A stretch of DNA of 64,000 nucleotides, from contig CM035236.1 in the NCBI GenBank assembly GCA_020226215.1, positions 9,367,001-9,431,000 on the forward strand, given 5' to 3'. Under the pieces are notes generated by a model. That model was not told the origin of the DNA. It searched no databases and saw only the letters and a list, made by a program, of their open reading frames with translations. This stretch comes from Sindora glabra. Taxonomy: Eukaryota; Streptophyta; Magnoliopsida; Fabales; Fabaceae. This document shows positions 1 through 12,900 of the stretch, piece after piece. Positions within the stretch are counted from its first letter, which is position 1. Each line of letters begins with the position of its first letter. Made by a program: the position numbers and the translations under genes.

Positions 1-1420
1 ATGAAATGTAATATATTATGTAATATTGCAATCATCTTTATGATTGGCTCCTAGGACACACACCAACAAAAATGCCTTAGACTAGGGCTTTTAGCGTGTA
101 ATAACTTGTAAGGAGTTTTAGGCACTGACTTGCTAAGAACTTAACTTAGAATATAGATTATTATTTTTAATGCATCACCTTATAAGAATTCTAGTAATAA
201 AGTATGAGCTAACATGCACATTATTTTATTTATAATAGTTTAATTTCTTTTTTTGACAAGTTTATTCTTTTCTTATGTTTTAGGCATACTGTGACTTGCT
301 TTAACTCCACACTCCTATACATATTTTGCAAGAAAGCTAAGATTTCTACTTGTTTCATATTACTTGCCATGATACTCACTATTTTTGTTAGAGTTGACAC
401 ATTTTATCTTTTTCCACCATTTCAGCTCAACTATTACCTTAAATGATTTAAAGACTTTAATGATTCTAACTTTTCATAAAATAGCTTCACCTAACTTTAT
501 TTAGAGTAATCATTAATAAAGGTTATGAGGTATTTGTGTTTTCCTATAACAATAGGTATTTAGGTTCACTAATGTTAGTGTGGATAAATTCTAAAATACT
601 TTCCTTTCTACTTCTCTTCCTCTTTCTAGCTTTAGCCGAAAGTTTATCCTTGATGTAGTTTATACAAGTTTTATAGTCTAAGAAATTTTAGTGATGTAAT
701 ACTTCCTCTTTTAAGAGTATCTATATTCATTCTTAAGAAAATATGCCCTAGCTATTTATGTCAAAGCATTGAGAACTTCTCATTGGTTTTACCTTGTTTC
801 TTATTGACAATTGTATTTATTAAATTCATAACATTAACATGTATGTTAACTCCATACAATCCATCGCACTAAAAGCTAGTATCAATAATAAAAGATTTAT
901 AAAATAATTCAAGCCTTCCATTTCCAATATTATAAGAATATCTAACATGATTTAGGGCTACAACCGAAATTATATTCCTCCTTATGGGAGATACATAAAT
1001 AATATTATTGAAAACCAATTTATGTCTAAATGACAGACTTAGTGTAACTATTCTAATATGCTCCATTTCTACTTTGTCTCTATTTTTCAATCGCATAATT
1101 AACTTTTTCTCACTTGACTTTCTCAAATTTCTCAATGCCTAAAAATAAATTATGACATAAATAGTAACACTAATGTCTAACCATTAAGTGTTTAATGACA
1201 CATTGACAATATTTGACTTAAGACAAATTAAAGCCAAGTAAGTATCATTTTTTAGCCTATTTCTTATATTTAAAATAGTCTACTTTTTTATACTCATAAT
1301 TCTTACAAAACTTGCAATTACCTTTGAATTGAATCTTTTTAGGCTTATGGCCTTGCCTACTAGTCTCACTTTTCTTCCTTTTATGGTTATGTTAGCCTTT
1401 GTTATCTTTCTTATTAACTC
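1..1420 (-). pseudogene. Decayed Ty1/copia gag-pol fragment (element Z), cut by the window start
   Basis: Read on the minus strand, this is a recognisable copia polyprotein in several frames. Around 1317-1261 is a damaged gag zinc knuckle (CKFC...YEYKK..DYFKYKK): the first two cysteines survive, while the usual His and last Cys are Tyr. At 1135-869 comes an open stretch typical of the protease/GAG-pre-integrase region, with motifs YVSPIRRNIISV and YSYNIGNGRLELFY. Further down, near 690-600, is the pre-integrase end (DYKTCINYIKDKLSAKARK), whose second metal-binding Cys is Tyr. Integrase-core fragments (KKIKCVNSN, SMPKT) and the motif PKTPYKLLHAKSPSLRHF follow towards base 1. Stops and frameshifts are frequent, so this is a dead copy. 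The RT half would lie outside the window. No LTR for it was recognised. Confidence 0.8.
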
Positions 1421-2189
1421 GTATTAGGTCGAGCCTAAATTTTAATTTTATACAAATTAATAGGCCAGGCTAAAACTAATAATTTACAAAATAGACATGA
1501 TCTATTTAAAATAAAATTTAACTCATTCTCATCTATTTCCATTCCTAATAAAGACTGATATTAAGGTTCACTTTAAGATATTCAAAAATAAAAGGAGGCA
1601 TAAAATTCTTTATAAAGATTAAACTAGGACATTTTAAATCTTCCTCTTTTATGAATGTAATGAATCAATGCAATGAATATTGTTACAAAATTAACTGGAG
1701 TAATCAATATAAATTTCTTAGAATTTAAACAAATTGATTACCAACCAATAGGGGATATTGATGATTATTGTTTTATAATAAGTCAGAAACTTAAGATTAT
1801 AGGCTGTTACAATAGTGGCCCAACAAAAATATAGACTTTTTTTAATATAACAATAATGTAAATAATAAAAAATATAATTCTTAATAAAAATTTAAATAAT
1901 TTTTTGTATCAATTTATTTTATATTTGATAATAATTTTCTTTTAGTATTAAATAATTGAAAAGCATAAAAAATGAAATTTCTTTTATTATATTGTTAAAA
2001 AAAGAATAATGAAGTTGAAATATAAGAAAAATGAGATTAATATAAATACAAATTTTAATATATTTTATTTAATAATTTTGATTAAAATAAAAAAAATTTA
2101 AGTAGGTTTTAATTTAATCATAATTATTACTTGTGATTGTTAACAAGATATTTTAAAAGTGGAATCAAATATTATAAAAAAGGATTATA
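1421..2189. other. AT-rich stretch without recognisable gene
   Basis: Very AT-rich sequence dense in stops in all frames between the minus-strand copia fragment and the first LTR of element B. I see no coding motif, RNA gene or clear repeat. It may be remains of the missing gag/5' end of the minus-strand element or plain intergenic DNA. Confidence 0.6.
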
Positions 2190-2290
2190 GTTTTATAATA
2201 ATTATAATTAAATATGAATGTCTATAAGTTAAGTGTTATATTCCCATTACAATTAATTACTAGCTTCTAACCTGTGTGATGCATGTATTT
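2190..2290 (+). repeat. 5' LTR of element B, outer part
   Basis: About 75-100 bases align with the start of the 3' LTR at 16648. The shared segment runs from AATAATTATAAT through AATATGAATGTC and GTTAAGTGTTATATTC to the AATTA-TA region. Similarity fades near 2290 and resumes only near 4590, which suggests a later insertion. Confidence 0.6.
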
Positions 2291-2627
2291 AATTAATTTT
2301 AATTGATAATAATTTATAATATAAATTATGATTTTAAATTATAAGATATTCAAATGGTTAATGTAAAATACTTGTCATGTTTGCATCAATTAAATAATTA
2401 TAAAATTGATATAATTATATTCAAATTAAATAAGAGGATGTATTATATTTTTTTAACTCATTGATAATTGGTAAAGTTGTTATATTATTATAATATTATA
2501 TTAATAGTGATCATTATCATAATTAGATTGATGTATACATATTTAAATATTAAAATAAATCAATTTTATAAAAATAACATAAAATTATATATATAAAAAG
2601 AAATAACATTTATTTATATGAAATGGA

Positions 2628-2687
<60 letters not shown>

Positions 2688-4590
2688 ATACTTAATTCTA
2701 TAAAAATGTAAATAAAAGTAAACATTGTTTAATTTATTGAATAATTTTTCTAAATACTTTTCAAATAATGAATATCTATTTGATTAGACACGTTAGTCTC
2801 CCCAAAAGTTACACATCATAATGCAGATGTTTATATGCTAAATACATCCACAAATTGAAATTCAATTTACAATGGAAAGATGAACGTATATCAGCTTTTA
2901 AAAAAAATTTAAAGGTATACTTTAATATTTGATAAAAAGATTGCATTACATGCTTTCTCAATGCAGAACATGTAAAATTCTTTCATCTCATTAACCTATA
3001 ATAAAAAGATGAATGTATATTAACCCTATGTTACATATAGAATTATAAAAAAAAAATAATTTACTTTATATAATGAAGCAAATCATATATAATTAATTTA
3101 CTTTATATAAAAAAGTTAGTACAAATTAAAAAAATTACAAGAAAAGGAGGTTTATGAGTTCAAAAATATTGTTGCGAAAATAGAGTTCTCTTTTACTTGC
3201 TTCTCTAGTTAGAGATTATTGTTATCTAAATTTATTACCTTAATCTATTCTCACTCATATAACTCTTATAAGAAAAACATTGTATGTGTGAGATTTCTAA
3301 ATAGAATAATATCATATTTTATCATAATATTAAAATTTTAATATTATTGTACATTGTGTTTTGACATAATTGAATGAATAAGTGCTAAAAATTAGAAAGT
3401 AAATTTTTTCAGTATTATTAAAAAAAATCTCAAATACAACTATGCCATATATATCTACATAAAAAGGAATCAAAGAAAAAAAAGATATTGATAGAAGAAA
3501 ATTAAAGAAATAGAGAACTATTTCCAAAGAGATCAATACTTATTAATCAACAATCATAATGAAATGACGTGCCAGAAAGAATCACTGAAGCAAATAACCA
3601 TTACTTTTTGAGATGGCACCATAATGATTCAATGGGTGAGTATTATTAATAATAAACAATGTTGCTTATAAACTAAATGACTTGCATGATTAGAGTTATG
3701 ACTCATCATAGGTTTTAAGATTTAGGATTAAAAGATATAAGAAAGAAAGAAAGGTGATATAAGAAAAGATAGACCAATAGTAAAAAGATGAGATAAAAAG
3801 AATATGAATGCTCATTTAAAAGAAAATCAATGATGACATATATAAATAATAAATATTTGAATATTTTTTAATGATGTAAATGGAGAAACATAAATGCAAA
3901 TGGAATTCAGTCACAAATGAATGTGTGATTTTTATCTGAATAAATGAATTAATAACTAGTAGTTAATTAGTGTTCATGTAAATCAATCAGTGCTATATAA
4001 GAGAAAGAAATTAAGGAGGTTATTTTAGAAAAGAAGACAATACATGAAAATTTTAAAACTTAGCAAATTGGAAAAATAAAAAAAATTATGAAAATATGAA
4101 AATATAATAAATAAGAGAAAGAAATTAAAATATTTTCTCAATTTAATGTAAATTACTATATATAAATGAAAGTTTCAATCCTAAAAAATGCAATAAATGA
4201 AGAAAAGAAATCAGAATGATTATAAAAAGCACAACAAATATAGGAAAGAAATTAAAAAGATTATTCTAGAGAAAAATAAAATACACAAACATAAGAAAAC
4301 TCGATAAATCAAAGAAAGAAATTAGATAAATTATGAAAATACAACGAATGAGGAAAAGAAATTAGTGAGTTCTTTTTTGCAATTTAATATAAATTGTTTT
4401 ATATAAATGAAAGGTTCAATTTATTATACTAATTATATGAGAGTAACTCATCATAGCATAATATTCATTGAGGAATGACAAATTAATACTTGATAATTTA
4501 TAAGAATGATACTTAGCATAAAAGGAGGTAGGGAACATCACAGTTAATATCTAATATAAAGATTACGTTTCAATTTTCTTTACAAGTTAT
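2291..4590. other. AT-rich insertion splitting the 5' LTR of element B; no gene recognised
   Basis: About 2.3 kb lie between the two LTR-matching pieces. It holds a (TA)n tract at 2637-2685. It also holds an imperfect direct repeat: 4113-4178 and 4350-4420 share GAAAGAAATTA, then CAATTTAATRTAAATT, then ATATAAATGAAAG-TTCAA. Purine-rich AGAAAGAAA runs are common between 4000 and 4400. No conserved protein motif is visible in any frame. An alternative to an insertion is that B's LTR is really about 2.5 kb long and the 3' copy has an internal deletion. Confidence 0.5.
2637..2685. repeat. (TA)n microsatellite
   Basis: Uninterrupted TA dinucleotide tract of about 24 units, preceded by TGTGTG. Confidence 0.95.
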
Positions 4591-4760
4591 TAATATGAAA
4601 TTGTAACCAATGACTTACCTATTTTATGAATATAATCTATGTAAATTATTTTATATACAGTTGAATAAAAATAAAAATATACTCCTCCTTTTATAATTCT
4701 TTTTCATCTCCCTTGTATATTTATTTAGTTATTTTTTAGTATTGAAAAAAAAATTTAACA
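4591..4760 (+). repeat. 5' LTR of element B, inner part
   Basis: Matches the last part of the 3' LTR (16750-16887). The order is a TGACYTA block, then TATACAGTT-AATAAA, then TATACT followed by CTTTTATAATTCTT, CTTGTATAT and TTATTTAG, ending at AACA. It is followed at once by a primer-binding-site-like sequence. Confidence 0.6.
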
Positions 4761-4777
4761 TGTTATCAATATAAAAC
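4761..4777 (+). promoter_or_regulatory. Degenerate primer-binding site of element B
   Basis: TGTTATCAATATAAAAC follows the LTR end AACA. Plant copia elements normally use the 3' end of initiator Met-tRNA (TGGTATCAGAGC), and this resembles that site after several substitutions. Confidence 0.5.
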
Positions 4778-7700
4778 TCTTCCAAATTGAGTTTTAAATT
4801 TGAAATAAAAGGATTTTCTTTTGTTTCCTAAATTCTTTTAGAAAGCTAGAAAAAAGGTTGTTCTTTTATTTTCATTATCTCTTAGTTTTAATCCATACTA
4901 AAAAATCATTTATGAATTGCAAAATTCTAAAGGGGAGGATAATTGAATTTCCTATTTTTCAAAGCCTACTTTTATTTGTTTAAATGCATATGTATCAATT
5001 ATGCTTTTTATCAAAAAAATAAAAATGTTCCTATTTTCATGAGAATGTGTAATCAAAACCTATCAATACTAATTTTAGAAAGCAAATCATTCCAGTGAAA
5101 GACAACCAACAAAAAATGCTAAAATAGATCTTGTAGAAAAAAGCAATGCATATGAAAAGTTAACAAAAAGTGATACCAAAGAAAAAACTAAATGAATATG
5201 AGATGTAAGGACAATTTATGATTATGGAATACATTAGATTCATTATTCAGGACAATATATTGATAATCAAGTATGATTTTCATCCTAACATATTTTTTGA
5301 TTAACCATTTAGCATAAATATGATAAATGCAATTTTATGATTGATTTTCAACTTCTTAATCTATTTTTTTCAATAATAATATTAGAGTGGAATTCTATCA
5401 TATTATATGCAAAATTTATTGAAAATATCACCTTATAAAATATAAAAAGGTTGATGATACATTAATAAAAATATTTTTATAACTAATCTCCTATAAGTTT
5501 TTTTAAATAATTTACATGAATCAATTGGATGATTTAATCTGTTTGTTTGGATTAAAACCTCAAAATTATGAGTGTTATGTTTTTAGAAAATAATTTATAA
5601 AATAATATTAAATTTATGATATATTTAATCAAATTATTTTAGAGTTTGATCTCAAAATGACTAATTTAAGGTAGCTCGTGGTCTAATTTGATTAATTTTA
5701 GATAATATAGCAATTTACAAGGAAACAAATTAGAAAACTATAGTGTTTTTTAGTTTAAAATTTCATGTTAAGAATTAAATGTTTTTCATTATCTTTTTTT
5801 TAATCAATTTTTCATTAAATTTAGCCTTAGATTTAATGTTCGATGAGGTTTGTAAAAAAACTTAGGTAAAGATGCAAGAAAAATGCATAGATAATCTTCA
5901 AGTTCAATTATGTATGAATTGCGTTAGAAAATTCATGTTGCAAACCAAAAATCTTGAAGAAAGAGTTCATAAATTTACAAGTGGAAACTATATCTATTAT
6001 TAGCTTTTAATTTGATTTAGACAATCTTATTTTATTAAATGACTAACTAATTGCCTCATGTTTTTATATGTTTAGTAACATGCTATTTGTTTTAAATGTG
6101 CCAAAGTCATCGTATATAAAAAGTTTTAGATTCTTCCTTTTATTATTGAATTTCAAAGAGCAATTATAGAAATAAGAGCTCAAACCTTTTACCCTTATGT
6201 TATAAGCCTCATGTCTTTCACTAAATTGTAATCAGATTGTAAAAGTAACGATTCTTTTTCATTATCATCATCATGATAAGTAAAATTTATAGTAACAATG
6301 ATGAAGTGAGTAGATAAAGTAGAATTTCATCTAGTATTTTTTTTACTAATGTGATAATGATGAAGCAAGTAAATAAAATAATGCTTTTTCATGCTTAGTT
6401 GAATAAAATAGCGAATTTATGATGAAAAAGTTAGAGAATATAGTAAGAAAGGTAAGTTTTGAAAGCATATGTTACTAATATGATGTGAAAGATTATTAGA
6501 AGTTCTAAAAGCATATGCTACCAACATGGTATGAAATGCATTAGTTGCATTCTTGTTATATGTATAAACATCTTGTAAAACTTTATGATGCCTCACTTTA
6601 AAGAAGAATAAAACTAGATCAATTTTGTTAATGATAATGGTACTTTCAACTATAATTCTTAGGATATAGCATATTTTAATCTTACGCATCCTAAAAAAAG
6701 AATTGATAATTTGGTTAGTAATGATAGTGACTAATTTCATTTTCTATTGAATTAATATTAAATATTTATTAGTACAAAGTTGTATTAAGGGTTCTTGAAA
6801 AGCCAATATAATTTTACTAGGAAATACAATATTTATAGTTGTATTTCAATATAATATTTGTTAATACAAAATTGTATTAAGGGTTCTTAAAAAGCTAATA
6901 TAATTTTAGTAGGAGATACAATGTTTATAGATGCATGATTGTCAATTAAGTCTCGAAGATATCTACTAAGTTTTAGAGACATATGATAAAATATATTACA
7001 TTAAGATAATAAGGCATTAAATATCTTTGTATTATAGTAATTATCTTAAAGAAAAATGTGTTGAAAAGAGTTATTGCCATTTTCTTTTTATCTGTAATAT
7101 ATAAATATAAAGCTTATTAAAAAAATATGAACTATAAGTTCATAAATCAAAATATTTTTACTACTGACATGATTGGATGGATCATTCTAGATATATAATT
7201 CTTCAATGAAATTTCACATGCTATTTATTTTTTAGACAATTTAATTAAAAGTCCATCACAACTAAAGTTAGGACTAAATTCTTAATATTACGAGAATAAA
7301 TATAAGATGAGATATGTTAATATATTTATCCATTATGTAGATTGCATGGATATTTTATAATTTTACTTAATTCTATAACAAAATAGTCAAAAATTTTCTT
7401 ACTCAAATAATTTGACTTTGAATACAATTTCTTAATAATGTAATTAAAATAATATGTCTTGATAATATTGGTGAATTTATATTTAAAACTTTTATTAATT
7501 ATTATATATTAGTTGTATATTCATTTAAGAGAAAAAAATTCTCATATTATCTTGAAGGATATGCAACTTTAGATATTGCAATATTTATATACATTAAGTC
7601 AAGAAGCTATAATTCTCTTTTATAATTATCTTTGTTTGGAAGTTAAAATATTTTATATATAGAAAATTTTTGATAGTGTAATATATTCTTAGTTCACCAT

Positions 7701-8164
7701 AATGTACATAAATAACTTTGAAAAGTATTAGAAAATATAAATTTATATGTGAAAGTATATTTCTATTATTATAGGAGAAAATATGTGACTGTAGAAATAA
7801 TATGATATTTGATCATCTTAATCCTCACACAAAGTAATATGAACTATAAGTTTATAAAATGATTGATTTATAAAGTATAGTAAAATTATTAGATACATTA
7901 TTGACTAAAAGAGAAAAAAATATTATATCTTAGTTGTAAAATGCCCTAATTTAAACCGATGCCTAAGTAGGATAATCTATTTATCAATAATAGTTAAGCT
8001 TAGTACATGCTTAAATGCATGATAGACTTATTGATTCCAGTTACAATAATCTTAAAATAAATAAGAAGCAAATAAATAACCTTATTAAGAAAGTAAATAA
8101 ACTTGAAGAGATTTGGGACATGATGACAAACTTTTGAAAAAGGTTCATATTATATTAAAATAAT
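4778..8164. other. AT-rich interior of element B or intergenic DNA; no gene recognised
   Basis: Gag and integrase of element B would be expected here. The sequence is saturated with stops and I could not identify a zinc knuckle, HHCC or DDE motif. A 107-codon open stretch on the minus strand at 6740-6417 is unlike any family I know and overlaps decayed repeat DNA, so it is not called. A tandem duplication at 6751-6930 is listed separately. Confidence 0.5.
6751..6930. repeat. Two-copy tandem repeat, period about 92 bp
   Basis: The block ending ATACAATATTTATAG at 6838 recurs, ending ATACAATGTTTATAG at 6930. Both contain TTGTATTAAGGGTTCTT, AAGC-AATATAATTTTA and TAGGA-ATACAAT. A handful of substitutions separate the copies. 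Confidence 0.85.
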
Positions 8165-8609
8165 TTTTTATATATATGGATTAGCATTAATTAGTTATTA
8201 GAATATTTATTTTAAGTAATTAGTTTTTCACATTAAGCCTAGAACAAATTGGCCTAAGTTCAGTGTGTGTGGTTTGTAATAGGTTAGATCATATATAAGC
8301 CCATATGAATAGAGACTCCAACCTGCAGCCCTTTAGTGATTAGTAGTTTTCTATCACAAGTTTAACTATATGGAGAGAAGGGATTATCATTCAATATAAA
8401 AAGGGTTACTGCTTCTGCAGGAAATAACCTAGATTTTTTTTCTTTTCTTTCTCTCTAAATAACCTAAGGGATAAAGTAAATTATAGACTTTACTCACCAA
8501 TCATCTAGATTAATCATGACTTCATTAAAGTATGTATAAGGTACGCTTATAATTTATTGTGATTAATTTATATATATTGCTTTTATATTCCTTAATCATA
8601 CCATCAATA
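8165..8609 (+). repeat. 5' LTR of element A
   Basis: Aligns with 14377-14809. Shared landmarks are ATTAATTAGTTATTAGAATA, TTCAGTGTGTGTG, TTTAGTGAT-AGTAGTTTTC, GGGTTACTGCTT, TACTCACCAATCATC and TTAATCATAC-ATCAA at the end. It seems shorter at its 5' side than the other LTR, which may start at TGTTAC near 14005. Confidence 0.85.
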
Positions 8610-8611
8610 GA

Positions 8612-8627
8612 TGGTATCAAAGTAATG
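8612..8627 (+). promoter_or_regulatory. Primer-binding site of element A
   Basis: TGGTATCAAAGTAATG lies 2 bases after the LTR end. It matches the initiator Met-tRNA-complementary site of plant copia elements (TGGTATCAGAGC) with two changes in the first 12 bases. Confidence 0.8.
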
Positions 8628-9999
8628 TTAATACTATGAATTATCTTATTATAAGTAATTTAATAGTATAAAATATCTAATTATGAGTAATTTTTAATTA
8701 ATCTTGATAAAATTTATAAAATTCCTAATTTTAATTTATAAAATAAGGGATCATCATTTGCTAGGAAATGTTAATGTTCCTTAAATTCTTCCATATAGAG
8801 AAGTTCGATTTGGCTTTTTACAATTACTTAACATCAATTGAAACGAAACCAACTAGCCTAGAATCTACAAGTAAAATGTACTATACCATAAAGTGATCGA
8901 TAATAGGATTGATTTTTTTCTTGTGAGCATTCTCTAATCGATAATAGTAATGATAGTAAGAATAAATCTTCTTGAAGGAAGGATTAGTCTAGATGAGTAA
9001 AAAAAAATGGGTATGGTTTTCTCGAGTTTATTAGTAAGCATATGGATCCAAAAGTGTAAATTATCAGTAGCATAAACTTATTGAGTAGGTTAACTTTAGA
9101 AATTTCTTGAATGAGTTTTATTATAGCTAGTTATCCTTTTCCAAATTCACAATTAGCTCTTTTCTCACTGTTGTATTTGAAAGAAATTCTATCTTTTAAC
9201 TAGATAGACCTAGAACGCACATAAAAAAATCCATTTATTAACAAGTATTTACTATTGAAATAATTAATGTGTATACAGATTTCATCTTGTGGCTGTAGTT
9301 TAGTTTATTATTATTTTTTTGAAATTTCTACTCATTTATTATTTTTCTAGATTTTTTCGTGGCTAATAAATATTTATTTTGAATTTTATTAGATTTATAC
9401 TATATGAAAATACAATTAATTTTTTGAGTTTGTCCTTAAAAAAAATTCTCAAATATTCTTTACAACATTCCTGAACTTGGTGATGAATTACTCTCTCTGA
9501 TTATGAGTCTAGCCATGCCTAATAGATTGTTAAACCTTTGATTATGCACTTTTCATACATATATGAGTACTAAAATTATTTGGTTCACACCAGTGGATGA
9601 TTAGGATTATAATAAGGCTATTTTTTTACACAAAGAAAATGTTGTCCTTTTACAAAATTTAGGAACATATTACATTAACAATGGATGTACCCTATCGGTG
9701 TGATATTATTAATGCAATTTTAAATTTTGAACTCTTTTAGATAAGCATTTAACAATTATAATATTTCAATGTTTCTTGTACCCTATCGATATGACTCTAT
9801 TGATTACATCCTCATGTCAAATTTTATACAAGCCAAATCATATGGTATATGTAATTTTGTTAGTGTCACTTTGTCATATAGTTGCTTGATTGATTTTTGT
9901 TTTAATTGGGAATCATGTATAATAATTATGTTATACATCCATAATAAAATTTCCTAATTTTGTAACATTAATCTTATCTTTTTAATAATTATCTGTGAT

Positions 10000-12900
10000 A
10001 AGGACTCTTAATGAAATAAATTATGATGAATAAAAAGAGTCTCTGAACATATACCTAATAATTTCTAAGAAAGATTTAACTCTTAAAGAAGTAAAGCTGA
10101 CTGATCTTTTGCTTGAGTCTAATGCTGTAGATAAGACCTATCATAAGTAGTGGTATGAGTTAAACTAGATTTATCTGTTTAGTGATCAAGTTCACTATTA
10201 AGAAAGGAATTAGAGAGTATCTCAAATAAGGACACTACTGTAGAATACATGAAAGAGATTGGAAAGAAATTCAGGAATCTTGACAAGACTTAAAAGGTCT
10301 ATTACCTCTCCTTACTTGACAACACTCGCTATCATGAATATGATTCACTATTATAGTAAGCTGAGATTATATAGTATTGATCTAAGAGAGAGTATTTAGT
10401 CTATAAATTCCTTTAATCATTGCTATCTGAATATAGCTACTTGAGAACTTCTTACAATTCACAAGAGCTAGAGTGGTCAGTAGAATAAATGATTTCTATA
10501 ATAACTCGGGAAAAAAATACCATAAAGAGTAACTTACAGCTACTTTCTATGAATCACTTGTCTCAGGGATCCAATAGTAAGTCAAATGGTAATGATTAGA
10601 AAGGAAAGAAACCAAAGACATAGATATTTGGAAAGCCTGGATTCAAGAAAAGTGGTGGAAAGGGTAAAAGGACATAGAAGAAATTTAAGGGCAATTGCAA
10701 TTATTGTAAGATTTTTGGTCAAAAAATGTCTAATTACTATAAGTTAAAGAATAAGTGTGAAAAGAAAGGCACATATTCCAATTTTACCCTTCTAGCTTTA
10801 GTGTGTTTTGAGTCTAATAATCTTGAAACATCTTTCAATTTATGGTGGTTACAATGGTGCAACTGTTCATATTGCAAATTCTTTGTAAGGGCTTAAAAAC
10901 CAATGAATCCCAAGTGAGAGGGAGAAGACTGTATTAGGAGTAGCAAGAAGTAGGGCTAAAGTTGAATACATAGGATTAGTTTCTTTATATTTATTTTTTA
11001 GACATATTTTGGATTTGAATAATGTCATTTATGTGAGAAAGAATTTGATTTCTAGTTCTATTTGGATAATTATGTTTATTCTTTTTGGCAAGGAAATGGA
11101 AGGAAAGATTGAAATTTATTATGATTATGCTATTCTTGGTACTGCTACTTTACAAAATAGTTTATATAATTTGAATTTGAATAATTATCTTGTTATATCT
11201 TCTGATGTACTTGTTAATGTTGTGATTGGACGCAGACATCCTAGAATTAATGAAAATTCTTTTATTTTGTGGCATTAACATTTAGGCCACATTCCTAGGG
11301 AGAGATTAGAAAGATTGGTCAAGCAAGGTGTGTTTTCAAATTTAGATTTCTCAGATTATGAAACTTGCATTGACTGCATTAAAGGAAAATTTCTTATTAG
11401 AGTTAGAAATAAAAGGGCACGTAAGTCCAAAAATATTTTAAATCTAATACACACTTACATATATGGGCCAATTACACTAGCAGCTATTAGTGGTTTTAAA
11501 TACTTCATTATATTTAAAAATGATGATTCCAAATACAATTAGATTGACCTTATACATGAAAAATTAAAATCTCTAGATGACTTCAAGAACTTTAAAGTAA
11601 TAGTTGAGTTGAAAACTGGCAAGGCCATAAAGTGTGTTAAATTAAATAGGGGTGAAGAGTACTATGTAAGATATATTAAGACAGGCAGAAATCATGGTCC
11701 ATTTGCTTTATTTTTGTAGGAACATGGTATTGAGGCCCAATATACAATGCCTAGCACCCCACAACAAAATAAGATTGTAGAGAGGCATAACCGTACTCTA
11801 ATGGACATGGTCAAAGCATGATTAGCCATTCTTCATTGCTAGAATTCTTATATAGGGAAGCCTTAGAGATTACGGTCTATATCTTGAATTAAGTTCTTTG
11901 TAATTTAGTGCTAAAGACTCCATATGAACTATTTACTAGAAAGAGGCTTAGTTTGAAACATTTTTTAGTATAGGATTATAAGGCAGAAGTGAAATCATAT
12001 AATCCTTAGTTAAAGAAATTAAACTCCAAAATAATCAATGAATTCTTTATTGGGTACTGTACTGGATCCAAAAGTTGTAGATTTTGTTATCTTACTCACT
12101 CTACTAAGATCATCAAGTCTAATTGGGCATTTTATTTGAAGATGACTTGAATAGTAGGAGTTCGGTACCTAGGACTATTAATCCATGTGATGAAACCACT
12201 GTTTTACCTATGTCTATTTGATACCTTCACCTATTAGTAATGATAATGTTAGAAATTCGGATCAGATAAATAAGAATCTCATGTTGAAGAGCCGGATTAT
12301 CCAACCATTGAATTAAAATAATTTTAAAGGGTTCGTAAGCTTGTAATACCAAATGACTGTATTGTATACTTGTAGGAATTTAAATCAGGCAATATTGATG
12401 GGACAGATCCCATATCCTTTCAGTAAGTAATGTTAAGTGCTCATTCTTCTTAGTAGCAAAAGGCTATGAATGATGAAATTTCCTTTATATATTGCAATCA
12501 TGTATGAGAGCTTGCTGAGTTACCAAATGGATACAAACTAGTTAGTTGTAAATGGGTCTTCAAAACCAAATAGGGTGCTACTAGTGAAGTTGAAAGGTAT
12601 AAAGTCAGACTCATAGCTAGATACTACAATCAAAAGAAAGGTGTTGATTATACAAAGACCTTTTCTCCTATGTCTACTAAGGATGCTTTCAGAGTTATCA
12701 TGGGTCTTGTTACACTGTTTGACCTTTAACTTCATTAAATAGATATCAAGACTACTTTTCTAAATAGGGACTTACACAAAGTTTACATGACTCAGCTGAA
12801 TAGTTTTATTGAACCTGACAAAAAGCACTTAGTGTGCAAACTACATAGATCCATCTATAGGTTAAAACAAGCCTTCAGGTAGTGGTATATAAAGTTTCAT

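Noticed and set aside
6417..6740. 107-codon minus-strand frame
   Set aside because: It sits in decayed repeat DNA, I cannot match it to any protein family, and no upstream or downstream gene structure supports it.
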